Part shown: positions 6,372-13,470 of the stretch, one piece after another | Layout of the letters: each line of letters opens with the position of its first letter | Position numbering within the stretch: the first letter of the stretch is position 1 | Source: JAQTTT01 sp964565435 | GTDB lineage: Archaea > Nanobdellota > Nanobdellia > Tiddalikarchaeales > Tiddalikarchaeaceae | Length of the DNA stretch: 13,649 nt | Assembly: GCA_964565435.1 (NCBI GenBank) | Contig: CAZMEY010000016.1 | Span: 1-13,649 of the forward strand | Reading direction: 5' to 3' | Translations under genes and position numbers: made by a program | The notes under the pieces: generated by a model | What the model was told of the DNA's origin: nothing | Databases searched by the model: none | Seen by the model: only the letters and a program-made list of their open reading frames with translations

Positions 6372-7163
6372 TTAAAGCTCCTCTTTCAATTCATTAAGGA
6401 AATCATGAATAAATGGCTTGGATTCATGATTCACTAACTTTGACACAAGCGTATTTTGATTCATGCCAAAAGGATTGTCAATATTATATAACTCAATACC
6501 ATAATTCTCCCTGACAAAATTAATAAAAAATCTGGCATCTCCTTCATAATTATTAATAACCTCTTTTTCTAAGATATTCAGGAATTTTTCCATAAAATCA
6601 TGCCTCCTTATAGCATCAATTTTCAGCGCAGGAATTGTTATCTCATCCCTTAATTTCAAAAGCTTGAAATAAAAATGGTCAATCCCATAATTGAAATCAT
6701 CTATTACCCTATTCCTTGCCAAAGGGTCAGTTGGATGGTAAGCCTGCATCTTTTTATTGTGCAAAAGAGTCCTTAAAATGCCAATAGCTCCTATTGCATC
6801 AATCCTGTCAGATTCCTGCAAAATCCTTGCCTCAAGTGTTGCTGGAACAACCCCTTTGCTATGCCTATGGCTCGCTATTGAGTAAGACACTTTTTCAATA
6901 AAATCATTTTTAAGCCCCAAGCTTTTCAAATAATTGCTTGCCCACTGTGCGCCAATTTTTGCATGGCATTCCCCTGTTTTGGATTCATTATCCCTTGCAA
7001 TATCATGGAGCAGCGCAGAGGTATATAATACATCTTTGTCAATCTTTGAATAATTATTGGCTATTTTTTGGCACAAATTATAAACCCTTAAAACATGGTC
7101 AAATGAATGGCCTGAATGACCCATAAAATCTTTCACATAATCTTTTATAATCAATAGATCCAT
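6372..7163 (-). CDS. HD-domain metal-dependent phosphohydrolase
   Basis: This 263-residue protein carries a full HD signature. The residues are an early histidine in GHSFDHVLRV (H23 most likely), the paired H54-D55 in SALLHDIARD, further histidines in ECHAKIGA (H67) and IASHRHS (H99, H101), and the distal aspartate in ESDRIDAIGAIGI (D119/D122). The arrangement resembles the small stand-alone HD hydrolases of the YedJ/COG1418 group, which act on nucleotides or similar phosphoesters. The C-terminal third (about 160-263) is helical and does not show another recognisable domain. Nothing links it to Cas3 or to toxin systems: no helicase or partner genes are present. It has its own TATA box. The substrate is unknown. 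Confidence 0.85.
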   Translation of the reverse strand: MDLLIIKDYVKDFMGHSGHSFDHVLRVYNLCQKIANNYSKIDKDVLYTSALLHDIARDNESKTGECHAKIGAQWASNYLKSLGLKNDFIEKVSYSIASHRHSKGVVPATLEARILQESDRIDAIGAIGILRTLLHNKKMQAYHPTDPLARNRVIDDFNYGIDHFYFKLLKLRDEITIPALKIDAIRRHDFMEKFLNILEKEVINNYEGDARFFINFVRENYGIELYNIDNPFGMNQNTLVSKLVNHESKPFIHDFLNELKEEL

Positions 7164-7185
7164 GATGATTTAAAGCAAAAAGATT

Positions 7186-7198
7186 ATTATTTTAAAAC
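7186..7198 (-). promoter_or_regulatory. TATA box of the HD gene
   Basis: The minus strand reads GTTTTAAAATAAT, centred about 29 nt before ATG 7163, in the 138-bp divergent region shared with the helical-protein operon. Confidence 0.5.
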
Positions 7199-7265
7199 AT
7201 TTGCCTTAACATAAATTAGGTATCAATTGCCCATAATTTTTGGCAGCAAATTCTGGGATTAAAAA

Positions 7266-7275
7266 GTTTTAAAAG
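7266..7275 (+). promoter_or_regulatory. TATA box of the helical-protein operon
   Basis: The palindromic GTTTTAAAAG is centred about 32 nt before ATG 7302. No good Shine-Dalgarno sequence is found at the usual distance from the ATG. Confidence 0.5.
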
Positions 7276-7301
7276 AAAGAGGAGAATAATTTATTATTAT
7301 A

Positions 7302-7654
7302 ATGGCTGAGGAAGATATTCAATTCAAGGACGAAATTGATAAATTGGCAAATGACTTAGAAGAGGTTGATAATCCTCCAATCAGCTTATCTGACAATATT
7401 GATGATAATTTCATACCTGCAATGAATAAACTGCAGGAGATGATGAATAATGAATCCATTGATATTAATAGCTTTAAATCAACGCTTAATGCCGCAAAAG
7501 AAGCTGCTAAAAAGATTGACGACGGCTTTGAGGTTTTTAATAAAATACTTCCCCTTGAGAGAAAAATTAATGAATTGACTAATGAGAATCAGAAAAAAGA
7601 GACTTATAATTATTTTAAAAAAAAATTGGGAACGGCCAATTCATTAAAGGATAA
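7302..7654 (+). CDS. Unrecognised acidic helical protein, N-terminal part (cut by gap)
   Basis: I do not recognise this protein. The visible 117 codons encode a very acidic N-terminus (AEEDIQFKDEIDKL) and a short proline-containing linker, VDNPPISL. Lysine/glutamate-rich helices follow, with coiled-coil-like heptads around 64-105. There is no cysteine, signal peptide or membrane segment, so it should be cytosolic. The gene runs open into the 100-N gap. The sequence after the gap (7757 onward) is open in one frame and similar in composition, so the two may be one protein of 520 residues or more, depending on the real gap length. Equally, the gap could contain a stop and a second start. Confidence 0.6.
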
Positions 7655-7754
7655 NNNNNNNNNNNNNNNNNNNNNNNNNNNNNNNNNNNNNNNNNNNNNN
7701 NNNNNNNNNNNNNNNNNNNNNNNNNNNNNNNNNNNNNNNNNNNNNNNNNNNNNN
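7655..7754. other. Assembly gap (100 N)
   Basis: A second run of exactly 100 N, again a size placeholder. It interrupts the helical-protein operon, so the reading frame across it cannot be trusted. Confidence 0.97.
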
Positions 7755-7756
7755 TG

Positions 7757-8974
7757 GAAAGTTTCCTTAATGATAAGCTAAATCCCAACTTAATAAAGGA
7801 GAAGTTTCAAAAATCAACTGGCAAAAGCATGATTGATATCTTCATAGATCCAAAGAATCTTTTATCTCAAGAAGATTATGAAATAGAATTAAACCAAACC
7901 CACCAAGTGCTTCAAAACATTGCAAATACTATTGAAAGATACAGGGATGCTAGCAAAAAGCCTGTTTATAAGAAATTGCTGAATTTTTACTGGAATGCAA
8001 TGATATTTTATGAAGCAATGGAAGATGAATTAGAAAAGAATAATGACACAAAAGCTTTGGCTTCAAAGATTGATGCCAAAGGTGAAGAGTTCGCCAAAAA
8101 ATATGAGGAATATTCTAAATTATACAATCCTGATGAGCTTGGAAAAATCGCAGAATATGTGAATAAAAAAATTGAGTTATTCAAAGAAATATATGACCTT
8201 AATTATGTAAAAATATTAAATAATTATCAAAAGATTCTGGAAGCTATTGAAAGCAGGGATAAAACAAGGGGCATTAAGCCATTGATTCTTAAGATAATAA
8301 GCGCAGAGATTAATAATGCCGAAGAGGGCAAAAGAATTGAAGAAACCCTTAATCTTGCCAGGGAATTAGTCAATGATTTCGGCAAAATTGATTCTGACCA
8401 AAATGACGAAATAAAAGAACTGACAATCCCTGAAAATGAAGCGCTGAAAAAAATAGAGGAAGATATTTCTGAAAGGCTTGGAAAGATTGAATTAATTGAT
8501 TCAAACAGCATAAAATTGTTCAATTTGGTTGATGATGTGCAAAAAGACATTATTAAAGAGGTTAATTATTTTATTAATAAAATTAAAGAGGATTGGCAAA
8601 ATGACGGCGCGCTTAATGCGCAAGAGATTAAAGACATAAAAATCGCTTATAAGAAATTAATAAATGTCTTGGAGCAGATGCATAAATTATACCATACTCA
8701 ATTGATAAAGAATTATAAAAACAATATGGAGTCAGTGAATAAGTTTATTGATAATTTTGATATAATGTATGGAATAAAAAATATGGTTAATGAGCAAAGA
8801 TTAAAAGAGAATCCCTTGATAACCCAGAAAAGATTTGATTTCAATGAAAATGATTTAGATAAATTAATATCAAATGAATCCATTAAAAAACAGGACATAA
8901 ATGAATACTTCAATGACCCAAAGAACATGGGCGAGCTTAGCGATGCTTTGAATATATTAAAAGGAGTGATATAA
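7757..8974 (+). CDS. Unrecognised helical protein, C-terminal part (5' end in gap)
   Basis: I do not recognise this protein. The frame is open from the gap edge through ESFLNDKLNPNLIKEKFQ. The ATG at 7829 is therefore probably an internal methionine and the true start lies in or before the gap. The 405 residues are almost entirely helical, rich in Lys, Glu, Asn and Ile, with no cysteine and no membrane segment. Repeated leucine/isoleucine spacing suggests long helical bundles or coiled coils (for example around 140-250 and 255-330). No enzymatic motif is visible. The stop is immediately followed by the start of the next gene, with a ribosome binding site overlapping the end, so the two are one transcription unit. 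A structural or scaffold role is possible but unproven. Confidence 0.65.
   Translation, partial: ESFLNDKLNPNLIKEKFQKSTGKSMIDIFIDPKNLLSQEDYEIELNQTHQVLQNIANTIERYRDASKKPVYKKLLNFYWNAMIFYEAMEDELEKNNDTKALASKIDAKGEEFAKKYEEYSKLYNPDELGKIAEYVNKKIELFKEIYDLNYVKILNNYQKILEAIESRDKTRGIKPLILKIISAEINNAEEGKRIEETLNLARELVNDFGKIDSDQNDEIKELTIPENEALKKIEEDISERLGKIELIDSNSIKLFNLVDDVQKDIIKEVNYFINKIKEDWQNDGALNAQEIKDIKIAYKKLINVLEQMHKLYHTQLIKNYKNNMESVNKFIDNFDIMYGIKNMVNEQRLKENPLITQKRFDFNENDLDKLISNESIKKQDINEYFNDPKNMGELSDALNILKGVI
8963..8970 (+). promoter_or_regulatory. Ribosome binding site of the second helical gene
   Basis: GGAGTGAT lies four bases before ATG 8975 and overlaps the last codons of the upstream gene. It closely matches the archaeal anti-Shine-Dalgarno complement. 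Confidence 0.6.
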
Positions 8975-10225
8975 ATGAATATTAAGGATGTTATTAAATT
9001 GGTTAAAATAATGGAGCTAGTTCCTGATTTTGCAAAGAATGTTTTTGACAAACTGGAAAAAAAAGCTGAACTTATAGAGTATTTAAATAATTCCAAAGGC
9101 AAGTTTCAAATATTAGGCAGCATTGTATTGGCTAAGGACATCAATAAAGACGACCCCTTGGATAATTTTTTGGATAAAATATTCAAAGATGGAAATAAAA
9201 AAGACAAATTTGAAGAACAAGCAGTTAATCTTTTTGGCTTTTTTAATACTTTAAAATTAATTATTAATCAAAAAGATAACAAAATACCATTTTATTTAAA
9301 CGAATTAATAAAATCATATAACAAAATTAAAAAGGATGATTTAAAGCTTGATAAAGGAAATTTAAACCTGATTGAAGACCAGCAATCCCACAAAAATTTG
9401 GAAAATTTTATAGAAACCTATAATAATGAGATTGAAAAAATAAAAAGCGCAAAAATAGTTGATAACGAAGGAAAAGAAATAAACGAAAATAGGATTAAGG
9501 AATTAATGAAAAGCAGGGGAATTCCAGTAAAAGACTCTGCGACTTCTCAGCAATCGGCAGGAATACAAAAAGAGGTTTTGGATTTAATTACACCTTATCT
9601 GCCTTTTATAACAAACCCTCAAATTGAAGAGAATTATAAAAACGCTAAAACTTATGAAGAACTCATAGAAGCAGTCAAAAAAATAATTTCATCAATATTT
9701 GATGACGAAGTTAAAGAAGAAGACAAAATAAAGCAAGTTAAAGCTTTGACAGAAACTATTGAATCATTAAATAAGTTATATAAAGCATTTTTTAATAAAT
9801 TAAATTTATTTAATCTTGAAACATTAGAAAACAATGAATGCATAATATCTAATGAAATTACAAAAATTGCAATTTTACATAAAATAAGCAAAGAATTAAA
9901 TAATTATAATAACACTCAAGATTTTGCCAAAAAGTTAGATAAAATTTTTAATATGTCTGATAAAAGCAAAAAAATTAATGAAATACTTAATGCTTACAAA
10001 GATATGACTACTAAACCAGTATATGATTATAATTTTTTGGATTATAACGATATTAAAATTTCAACAGATGATTCAAAGATTAAAAAATTGCTTGATTCTA
10101 TAAAAAATGATGATAATGAGTTAAGTAAACTTATTAATAAAATAATTATTTTCTCGGAAGAAGTAATAAGCATTACTAATTTATTGAAAGAAATAATTCT
10201 ACCTCAAGAATTAAAGATTGAATAA
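8975..10225 (+). CDS. Unrecognised helical protein, partner of the preceding gene
   Basis: I do not recognise this 416-residue protein. It is predicted helical throughout, rich in Lys, Asn, Ile and Asp, with a single cysteine (in NNECIISNE) and no membrane helix or signal peptide. A lower-charge break around 184-210 (GIPVKDSATSQQSAG, then ITPYLPFITNP) may separate two helical domains. Parts of its C-terminal half resemble the preceding protein by eye. One pair is KIKQVKALTETIESLNKLY against EIKDIKIAYKKL...HKLY, and a second is an aromatic-rich DYNFLDYNDI against RFDFNENDL. The two may be diverged tandem paralogues. Base composition is even more AT-rich than in the neighbouring ribosomal genes. 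The gene is co-transcribed with its upstream neighbour, and its function is unknown. Confidence 0.72.
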   Translation: MNIKDVIKLVKIMELVPDFAKNVFDKLEKKAELIEYLNNSKGKFQILGSIVLAKDINKDDPLDNFLDKIFKDGNKKDKFEEQAVNLFGFFNTLKLIINQKDNKIPFYLNELIKSYNKIKKDDLKLDKGNLNLIEDQQSHKNLENFIETYNNEIEKIKSAKIVDNEGKEINENRIKELMKSRGIPVKDSATSQQSAGIQKEVLDLITPYLPFITNPQIEENYKNAKTYEELIEAVKKIISSIFDDEVKEEDKIKQVKALTETIESLNKLYKAFFNKLNLFNLETLENNECIISNEITKIAILHKISKELNNYNNTQDFAKKLDKIFNMSDKSKKINEILNAYKDMTTKPVYDYNFLDYNDIKISTDDSKIKKLLDSIKNDDNELSKLINKIIIFSEEVISITNLLKEIILPQELKIE

Positions 10226-10230
10226 AAAAA
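10224..10230 (-). terminator. Oligo-T terminator of the orphan gene
   Basis: On the minus strand a run of seven T lies 8-14 nt after the stop of the leftward orphan gene, fitting an archaeal T-tract terminator. It overlaps the end of the convergent helical gene. Confidence 0.4.
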
Positions 10231-10237
10231 ATTTAAT

Positions 10238-10897
10238 TTATAGCATTCCTTGTGAAAAATAATCTTTATATTCATTTTTTAGGATATAATCAATAGCTTC
10301 GGGTAATCCCATTGTATCAGTTTTTACTAGCTTTTTAAGCATATTGTGATCATTTATAGCATTAAGACTTCCAGTAAATCCTCTACCATTAGGTCTAGTC
10401 ATACCCCATAAGTTAGGTATAAACTCAAACACTAAATCAGTATAACTTTTTTTTTCAATATATTTTATTGTTGAATTTTGTCCTTGATGATGACTAATTC
10501 CATAATCTTGTATTAATTCTTTTGATTTTATTGTGTATAATAATATTTCAAAGTCAAGTTTTGCTTTGTCTTTTTCTGATAATACTATTTTGTATTTAGC
10601 GAATGAGTCTTGATTATAATTTTCAGGCTTATATTTTTTCATATCTATGAAACCGCAATTGAATCCTGCTCTTTGACCATATTGATTGCTATTATTCAAA
10701 TAAGTTGCTGATAAGAATATTAAGTCTTTTTCTGTCAGGTTTAAGTCGTATTTCATTTGATTTAATACTTCATAAGGTGTTCTTGCTTGTTCGTTTTCTT
10801 CTTTAATTAATCTTCCTTGGCTTTGATAGTTTAACAATCCTTCAAGCCCAGAATTCTTGGATTCTTCCTTTCCTAATGCTACCCTTAATCCTTGCAT
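10238..10897 (-). CDS. Orphan protein of unknown function
   Basis: I do not recognise this 219-residue protein. It has a mixed alpha/beta character unlike its helical neighbours. It shows a glycine/glutamine-rich N-terminus, an NQYGQRAGFNCGFIDMKKY segment with the only cysteine, a histidine pair in GISHHQGQNS, and TDLVFEFIPNLWGMTRPNGRGFTGS, which is rich in Gly, Arg and aromatic residues. These could be surface or active-site loops, but no named motif fits. There is no signal peptide or membrane helix. It is convergent with the helical operon, has its own TATA box and ends in a T-tract, so it looks like an independent single-gene unit. Codon choice is strongly AT-biased. Its position next to the ribosomal operon may reflect insertion. 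Confidence 0.62.
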   Translation of the reverse strand: MQGLRVALGKEESKNSGLEGLLNYQSQGRLIKEENEQARTPYEVLNQMKYDLNLTEKDLIFLSATYLNNSNQYGQRAGFNCGFIDMKKYKPENYNQDSFAKYKIVLSEKDKAKLDFEILLYTIKSKELIQDYGISHHQGQNSTIKYIEKKSYTDLVFEFIPNLWGMTRPNGRGFTGSLNAINDHNMLKKLVKTDTMGLPEAIDYILKNEYKDYFSQGML

Positions 10898-10919
10898 ATG
10901 TATTTACTGAAGCAATTCT

Positions 10920-10930
10920 CTTTAAAAAAC
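10920..10930 (-). promoter_or_regulatory. TATA box of the orphan gene
   Basis: The minus strand reads GTTTTTTAAAG, centred about 28 nt before ATG 10897. Confidence 0.5.
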
Positions 10931-10937
10931 TTTTCTT

Positions 10938-11036
10938 AAAAAATATTTATTTACCATATTGTAGATAATTCCTCTTTCAGTGAAGATACAAATTAGATTA
11001 AGATTATTTATAAATATTTTGGCAAAAAATATTTAT
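10938..11036. repeat. AT-rich repeats in the intergenic region before S13
   Basis: The 13-mer AAAAAATATTTAT occurs at 10938-10950 and again at 11024-11036. The second copy is part of an inverted repeat, ATAAATATTTT (11010-11020), loop GGCAA, AAAATATTTAT (11026-11036), giving an 11-pair all-A/T stem. The 248-bp region holds no gene that I can support. Confidence 0.4.
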
Positions 11037-11106
11037 TATTTGGAATAATTGCTGATTTTGTTCTAAAAAAGGTGTTATTTGGGAAAGATTGCCTGCATAA
11101 ATAGTA

Positions 11107-11120
11107 ATATTTTTAAATTA
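11107..11120 (+). promoter_or_regulatory. TATA box of the S13-S4-S11-RpoD operon
   Basis: ATATTTTTAAATTA, core centred near 11114, is about 32 nt before ATG 11146. It is only about 11 nt before ATG 11125, too close for a leaderless start there. Confidence 0.5.
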
Positions 11121-11145
11121 ATCAATGTTTTTTTACTTAATCAAT

Positions 11146-11646
11146 ATGAGTGCGGAAGTTAAACCTAAAGAGAAAGGTAAGCCAAGAGTTACTGCTGAAG
11201 AGGTCAATACTATTATTGTCCGTATAGCTAGCACTGACTTGAAAGGTTATAATAAGGTTTCAAAGGCTTTGACTCTTATTAAGGGAATTAGCGATATGTT
11301 TAGCAATGCTATTTTGAAGGTTGGGGGAATAAATTCCGGCAAAAAGGTTGAGTCCTTGACTGAGGACGAGATTAAGAAGATTGATGATATTATTAAGTCA
11401 CCCCAGAACTATAATATTCCTGAGTTCTTGTTTAACAGGAGGCTTGATCCTGAGACTATGCAGAGCAGCCATATTATTGGAAACGATTTAAGGTTGCAGA
11501 ATGATTTTGATATTAGGAGATTGAAAAGGATTAGGTCTTATAAGGGTGTAAGGCATGGTATGGGATTGAAAGTTAGGGGACAGAGGCTTAAGAGGTTCAG
11601 GAAAGGCGGAGCAGCTGTTGCCAAAAAGAAAGTGAAGTTGAAGTAA
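11146..11646 (+). CDS. rps13: 30S ribosomal protein S13
   Basis: The 166-residue protein is an archaeal S13 (uS13), which sits in the head of the small subunit and contacts 16S rRNA and the P-site tRNA. The N-terminal core IIVRIASTDLKGYNKVSKALTLI with KGI, the LFNRRLDPET stretch (95-104), and the IRSYKGVRHGMGLKVRGQR signature (129-147) are all present. A basic tail ends in VKLK. The N-terminus carries a lysine-rich extension of about 20 residues before the conserved core. An upstream in-frame ATG at 11125 would add MFFYLIN, which is not family-like and lies too near the TATA box, so 11146 is preferred. It is the first gene of the operon, one base before S4. Confidence 0.95.
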   Translation: MSAEVKPKEKGKPRVTAEEVNTIIVRIASTDLKGYNKVSKALTLIKGISDMFSNAILKVGGINSGKKVESLTEDEIKKIDDIIKSPQNYNIPEFLFNRRLDPETMQSSHIIGNDLRLQNDFDIRRLKRIRSYKGVRHGMGLKVRGQRLKRFRKGGAAVAKKKVKLK

Positions 11647-11647
11647 T

Positions 11648-12286
11648 ATGGGAGATATTAAAAAATTAAAAAAATCGTTTGAAAAGCCTAAGAAGCCTTG
11701 GGAAAAGGATAGGATTTTGCAAGAGAAAGAATTGATGAAAAAGTATGGTTATGCTAATAAGAGGGAGATTTGGAGATTTAGCGCAATGCTTAGGAATTTC
11801 AGGAATCAAGCTAGGGAGATTTTTGCTTCAACCACTAATCAAAGCAAGAAAGAAGGTGAGAATCTTTTCAAAAAACTATTCAATATGGGTTTATTAGAGG
11901 AGAATGCCACTTTTGATAATGTTTTAGGATTAACTATTGATGATATTAGTAAAAGAAGGCTTGTAAGCTTTGTTTTAAGCAAGGGCTTGGCTAGGACTCC
12001 AACTCAAGCAAGGCAATTCATTGTGCATAAGCATATAATTGTTGATGGCAAAAAAATCAATTCGCCTAATTATATTGTTTTAAGGAAAGAGGAAAACAGT
12101 ATTAGCTTTGCTGACAACAGCTTGTTAAAGAATGAGAATCATCCATTGATTGCTTCAATGAGGGCTATTTCAAAGGATGCTTTAGAGGTTAAGGCTGAAG
12201 AGGTTTCAAAGAAGTTAAGGGAAGATTCAAAGAAAGAGGTTAAAGTTGAAAAAGATTCAAATAAAAGCGCTGAGGTTAAAGAATAA
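11648..12286 (+). CDS. rps4: 30S ribosomal protein S4
   Basis: The 212-residue protein is an archaeal S4 (uS4), a primary 16S rRNA-binding assembly protein. The N-terminal PWEKDRILQEKELMKKYG and NKREIWRFSAMLRNFRNQAR segments (17-56) are typical of archaeal/eukaryotic S4. The S4 RNA-binding domain follows at about 103-165, with RRLVSFVLSKGLARTPTQAR and VDGKKINSPNY. An extended charged tail (about 176-212) rich in Lys and Glu is longer than usual. The stop shares one base with the start of S11 (TAATG), so translation is probably coupled. I see no strong ribosome binding site before its own ATG. Confidence 0.96.
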   Translation: MGDIKKLKKSFEKPKKPWEKDRILQEKELMKKYGYANKREIWRFSAMLRNFRNQAREIFASTTNQSKKEGENLFKKLFNMGLLEENATFDNVLGLTIDDISKRRLVSFVLSKGLARTPTQARQFIVHKHIIVDGKKINSPNYIVLRKEENSISFADNSLLKNENHPLIASMRAISKDALEVKAEEVSKKLREDSKKEVKVEKDSNKSAEVKE

Positions 12287-12681
12287 TGGCTGAAAAAATA
12301 AGGTTTGGAATAGCGAATATTTATTCTAGCTATAATAATACTCTTATACATATTACTGATATTACTGGCTCTGAAACTCTTAGTTTTAGAAGCGGCGGAA
12401 GGGTTGTTAAGCAAGGAAGGCAGGAAGGAAGCCCTAATGCTGCAATGATGATGGCTAAAGAGATGTCTGAAGAATTAATCAACAAAGGAATCAACGCATT
12501 GCATTTTAAAATAAGGGCTCCTGGAGGCCACAATGGTCCAACTAGTCCTGGAAAAGGAGCTCAGGCAGCTTTAAGGGCATTTTCAAGGGCAGGAATAAAG
12601 ATTGGAAATATTGAGGATGTCACTCCAAGGCCTCATGATGGCTGCAGGAAGAAAGGCGGAAAAAAAGGTAGAAGATTATGA
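12286..12681 (+). CDS. rps11: 30S ribosomal protein S11
   Basis: This 131-residue archaeal S11 (uS11) belongs to the small-subunit platform. It shows IANIYSSYNNTLIHITDITG (9-28), the SGGRVVKQGRQEGSPNAAMM stretch, IRAPGGHNGPTSPGKGAQAA (77-96), and the basic C-terminal PRPHDGCRKKGGKKGRRL. It is close to the usual family length. A GAGGT (12272-12276) nine bases upstream in the S4 gene may serve as ribosome binding site. The gene overlaps rpoD by ATGA. Confidence 0.97.
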   Translation: MAEKIRFGIANIYSSYNNTLIHITDITGSETLSFRSGGRVVKQGRQEGSPNAAMMMAKEMSEELINKGINALHFKIRAPGGHNGPTSPGKGAQAALRAFSRAGIKIGNIEDVTPRPHDGCRKKGGKKGRRL

Positions 12682-13436
12682 AGTCAAAGATTTTAAGCGA
12701 AACTGAAACTAAATTGGTTGTTGAATTGCAAAAGATTGATTTTGAAACTGCTAACAGCATTAGAAGAGCTTGCATGAATATGGTTCCAACCCTCGCAATT
12801 GAGGATGTTGAAATCACTGATAATAATAGCGCATTGTATGATGAAATACTTGCCCACAGGTTAGGGTTGGTTCCTTTGAAGACTGATTTAAAGACTTATG
12901 TTAAATCAGATGAATGTAAATGCAAAGGGGTTGGATGCGCAAGGTGCACTGCTGAGTTTTCACTAGCAAAAGATGGCCCTTCAATTGTTTATGCAAAGGA
13001 TTTAATTCCTTCAGACAGCAAAATAGTGCCTGTTTATCCTGACATAATTGTTGACAAATTGTTTGAGGGGCAAAAGATTAAATTAGTTGCCAAGGCAAAA
13101 TTGAACAATGCTGATTACCATATAAAGCATTCCCCTGGAAACGCTTATTATAAATTTGAGCCAATAGTTGAAGTGCTTTCAAAATCAAAGGAGTTGGATA
13201 AAATCTGCCCTAAAAATGTTTTCAAAAACGGCGAAGTTGACAACGAGAGGATGAATGAATGCAACTTATGCTTGGCTTGCTCTGATGCTTACCCTGACAA
13301 AGTCAAGGTTTCAAGCGGGAAGAACATAATATTGACTATTGAGCCTTTCGGCCAATTAAGCGCCAAAGAAATCTTCAACACTGCATTGAAAGAATTGGGC
13401 TTTGGGCTTGAAGAATTGAAAAAATCTTTGAAATAA
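12678..13436 (+). CDS. rpoD: DNA-directed RNA polymerase subunit D
   Basis: The 252-residue protein is archaeal RNA polymerase subunit D, homologous to bacterial alpha and eukaryotic Rpb3. It pairs with subunit L to start polymerase assembly. The dimerisation domain has NSIRRACMNMVPTLAIEDVEI (26-46) and DEILAHRLGLVPLKT (55-69). A cysteine cluster CKCKGVGCARC (C80, C82, C87, C90) follows. The ferredoxin-like insertion keeps C177 (in ICPKN) and C195, C198 and C201, the ligand pattern of one [4Fe-4S] site known in several archaeal D subunits. The C-terminal ILTIEPFGQLSAKEIFNTAL motif completes the fold. The gene is the last of the visible operon; L18e, L13 and S9, which often follow in archaea, are not found immediately after it. 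Confidence 0.96.
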   Translation: MKSKILSETETKLVVELQKIDFETANSIRRACMNMVPTLAIEDVEITDNNSALYDEILAHRLGLVPLKTDLKTYVKSDECKCKGVGCARCTAEFSLAKDGPSIVYAKDLIPSDSKIVPVYPDIIVDKLFEGQKIKLVAKAKLNNADYHIKHSPGNAYYKFEPIVEVLSKSKELDKICPKNVFKNGEVDNERMNECNLCLACSDAYPDKVKVSSGKNIILTIEPFGQLSAKEIFNTALKELGFGLEELKKSLK

Positions 13437-13440
13437 TAAT

Positions 13441-13450
13441 CTTTAAATAT
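13441..13450 (+). promoter_or_regulatory. TATA box of the secreted-protein gene
   Basis: CTTTAAATAT is centred about 26 nt before ATG 13471 and only a few bases after the rpoD stop, so the next gene is probably transcribed from its own promoter. Confidence 0.5.
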
Positions 13451-13470
13451 TAGGATTTTATCTGATTCTT

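Noticed and set aside
6372..7163. HD protein as a Cas3-type or toxin-linked nuclease
   Set aside because: There is no helicase, CRISPR repeat, Cas gene or antitoxin nearby. The motif layout fits ordinary stand-alone HD hydrolases.
8713..9102. Open leftward frame of 129 codons antisense to the helical-protein genes
   Set aside because: It is a shadow of Lys/Asn-rich codons on the other strand (Phe/Leu/Ser-rich translation), spans the junction of two coupled genes, and has no TATA box or ribosome binding site.
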